A stretch of 5,742 nucleotides of DNA from an uncultured Lachnospiraceae bacterium (lineage in GTDB: Bacteria; Bacillota; Clostridia; Lachnospirales; Lachnospiraceae), in assembly GCA_910577115.1 (NCBI GenBank), contig CAJTMC010000104.1:1-5742 (forward strand), in the 5' to 3' direction. A program made the position numbers and the translations under genes. Shown piece after piece: positions 5,510 through 5,742 of the stretch (the first letter of the stretch is position 1; the number at the start of each line of letters is the position of its first letter). The notes beneath the pieces were generated by a model, which worked only from the letters and a program-made list of their open reading frames with translations, ran no database searches and was not told the origin of the DNA.

Positions 5510-5564
5510 TGTACTCCATATATATACTGTACTCTGCTGCAATTCACGCCCGCCGATGTGTACT
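5510..5564 (+). promoter_or_regulatory. Promoter/operator candidate before the Cro/C1-type gene
   Basis: TATACT at 5523-5528 is a good -10 (five of six). A poor -35, TTCATG, lies at 5501-5506 with 16-base spacing. TGTACT occurs three times, at 5510-5515, 5528-5533 and 5559-5564, the first two flanking the -10. Repeated short motifs around a promoter next to a repressor gene suggest autoregulation, but the motif is short and chance repetition is possible. Confidence 0.35.
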
Positions 5565-5590
5565 GTAAACTACTATGGAGGTGAATCACA

Positions 5591-5742
5591 ATGAATAATG
5601 GAAAACAAAATTTAGCTGCCGCCGTGCGTGAAGCCCGGACAGAACTAGGCCTTTCCCAAGAAAGACTTGCCGAAATCCTGAATATCGACTCACGCACCAT
5701 ACTTAACATTGAAGCCGGGCGTGGCAACCCCAAATTTGAAAA
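5591..5742 (+). CDS. Cro/C1-type (XRE) HTH regulator, 5' part only
   Basis: The first 50 codons of a gene cut by the window edge. The product is a helix-turn-helix protein of the Cro/C1 (HTH_3) family. It has AVREARTELGLSQERLAEIL (helices 1 and 2 of the fold), then the recognition helix in NIDSRTILNIEAGRGNP. The start is secure: GGAGGTG at 5578-5584 precedes the ATG by six bases. It lies on the same strand as the mobilisation operon but behind its terminator, with its own upstream region. In mobile elements such proteins usually control transfer or maintenance genes; its targets cannot be told from here. Whether a C-terminal domain follows is unknown. Confidence 0.88.
   Translation, partial: MNNGKQNLAAAVREARTELGLSQERLAEILNIDSRTILNIEAGRGNPKFE

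Noticed and set aside
5416..5733. Minus-strand open frame of 105 codons
   Set aside because: It is antisense to the Cro/C1-type gene and its promoter region and reads through the terminator hairpin. It has no recognisable domain.

Overview
This window looks like the mobilisation and recombination part of an integrative mobilizable element, or a piece of a larger integrative conjugative element, from a Gram-positive anaerobe. A gut Clostridia/Lachnospiraceae-type host is my inference. It rests on strong GGAGG-type ribosome binding sites, the style of the terminators, and the pairing of a large serine recombinase with a MobC-type accessory protein and a MOBP-like relaxase. No transfer ATPase or type IV secretion gene is visible, so transfer would depend on genes outside the window or on a helper element.

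Left part (1-2341). Two terminators meet tail to tail: a plus-strand one at 36-74 and a minus-strand one at 82-120. The minus-strand recombination unit follows. It comprises a large serine recombinase (272-1933) and, upstream of it, a 52-residue SHOCT-like small protein (1976-2134). Further upstream are two doubtful tiny overlapping frames (2064-2243 and 2231-2341). The recombinase frame does not simply end at its TAA. Immediately after that stop the same frame runs for 47 more protein-like codons, to a second TAA only seven bases before the terminator. This suggests a nonsense-truncated recombinase, or less likely stop-codon readthrough.

Middle part (2342-3673). About 340 bases with no convincing gene contain small hairpins and an interrupted inverted repeat that directly abuts the stop codon of a 109-residue DNA-binding protein (2684-3013, minus). 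That protein is an HTH_11-type winged helix without a sensor domain. A 660-base intergenic region then separates it from the divergent mobilisation genes. This region carries a good plus-strand promoter (3180-3208), a leader with alternative hairpins and a T-tract, a string of inverted repeats including a perfect 20-base palindrome, and a pyrimidine-rich segment. Together these make it the best candidate for the origin of transfer.

Right part (3674-5742). A MobC-like ribbon-helix-helix protein (3674-4015) and a relaxase (3964-5367) overlap by 52 bases and form the mobilisation operon. A strong terminator closes it (5380-5434). After a short regulatory interval a Cro/C1-type repressor begins (5591) and is cut by the window edge.

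How it fits together (inference): MobC and the relaxase process the upstream oriT. The serine recombinase excises and integrates the element. The HTH_11 protein and the Cro/C1-type protein probably control mobilisation or maintenance. The recombinase side is visibly more AT-rich than the mobilisation side, consistent with a mosaic origin.
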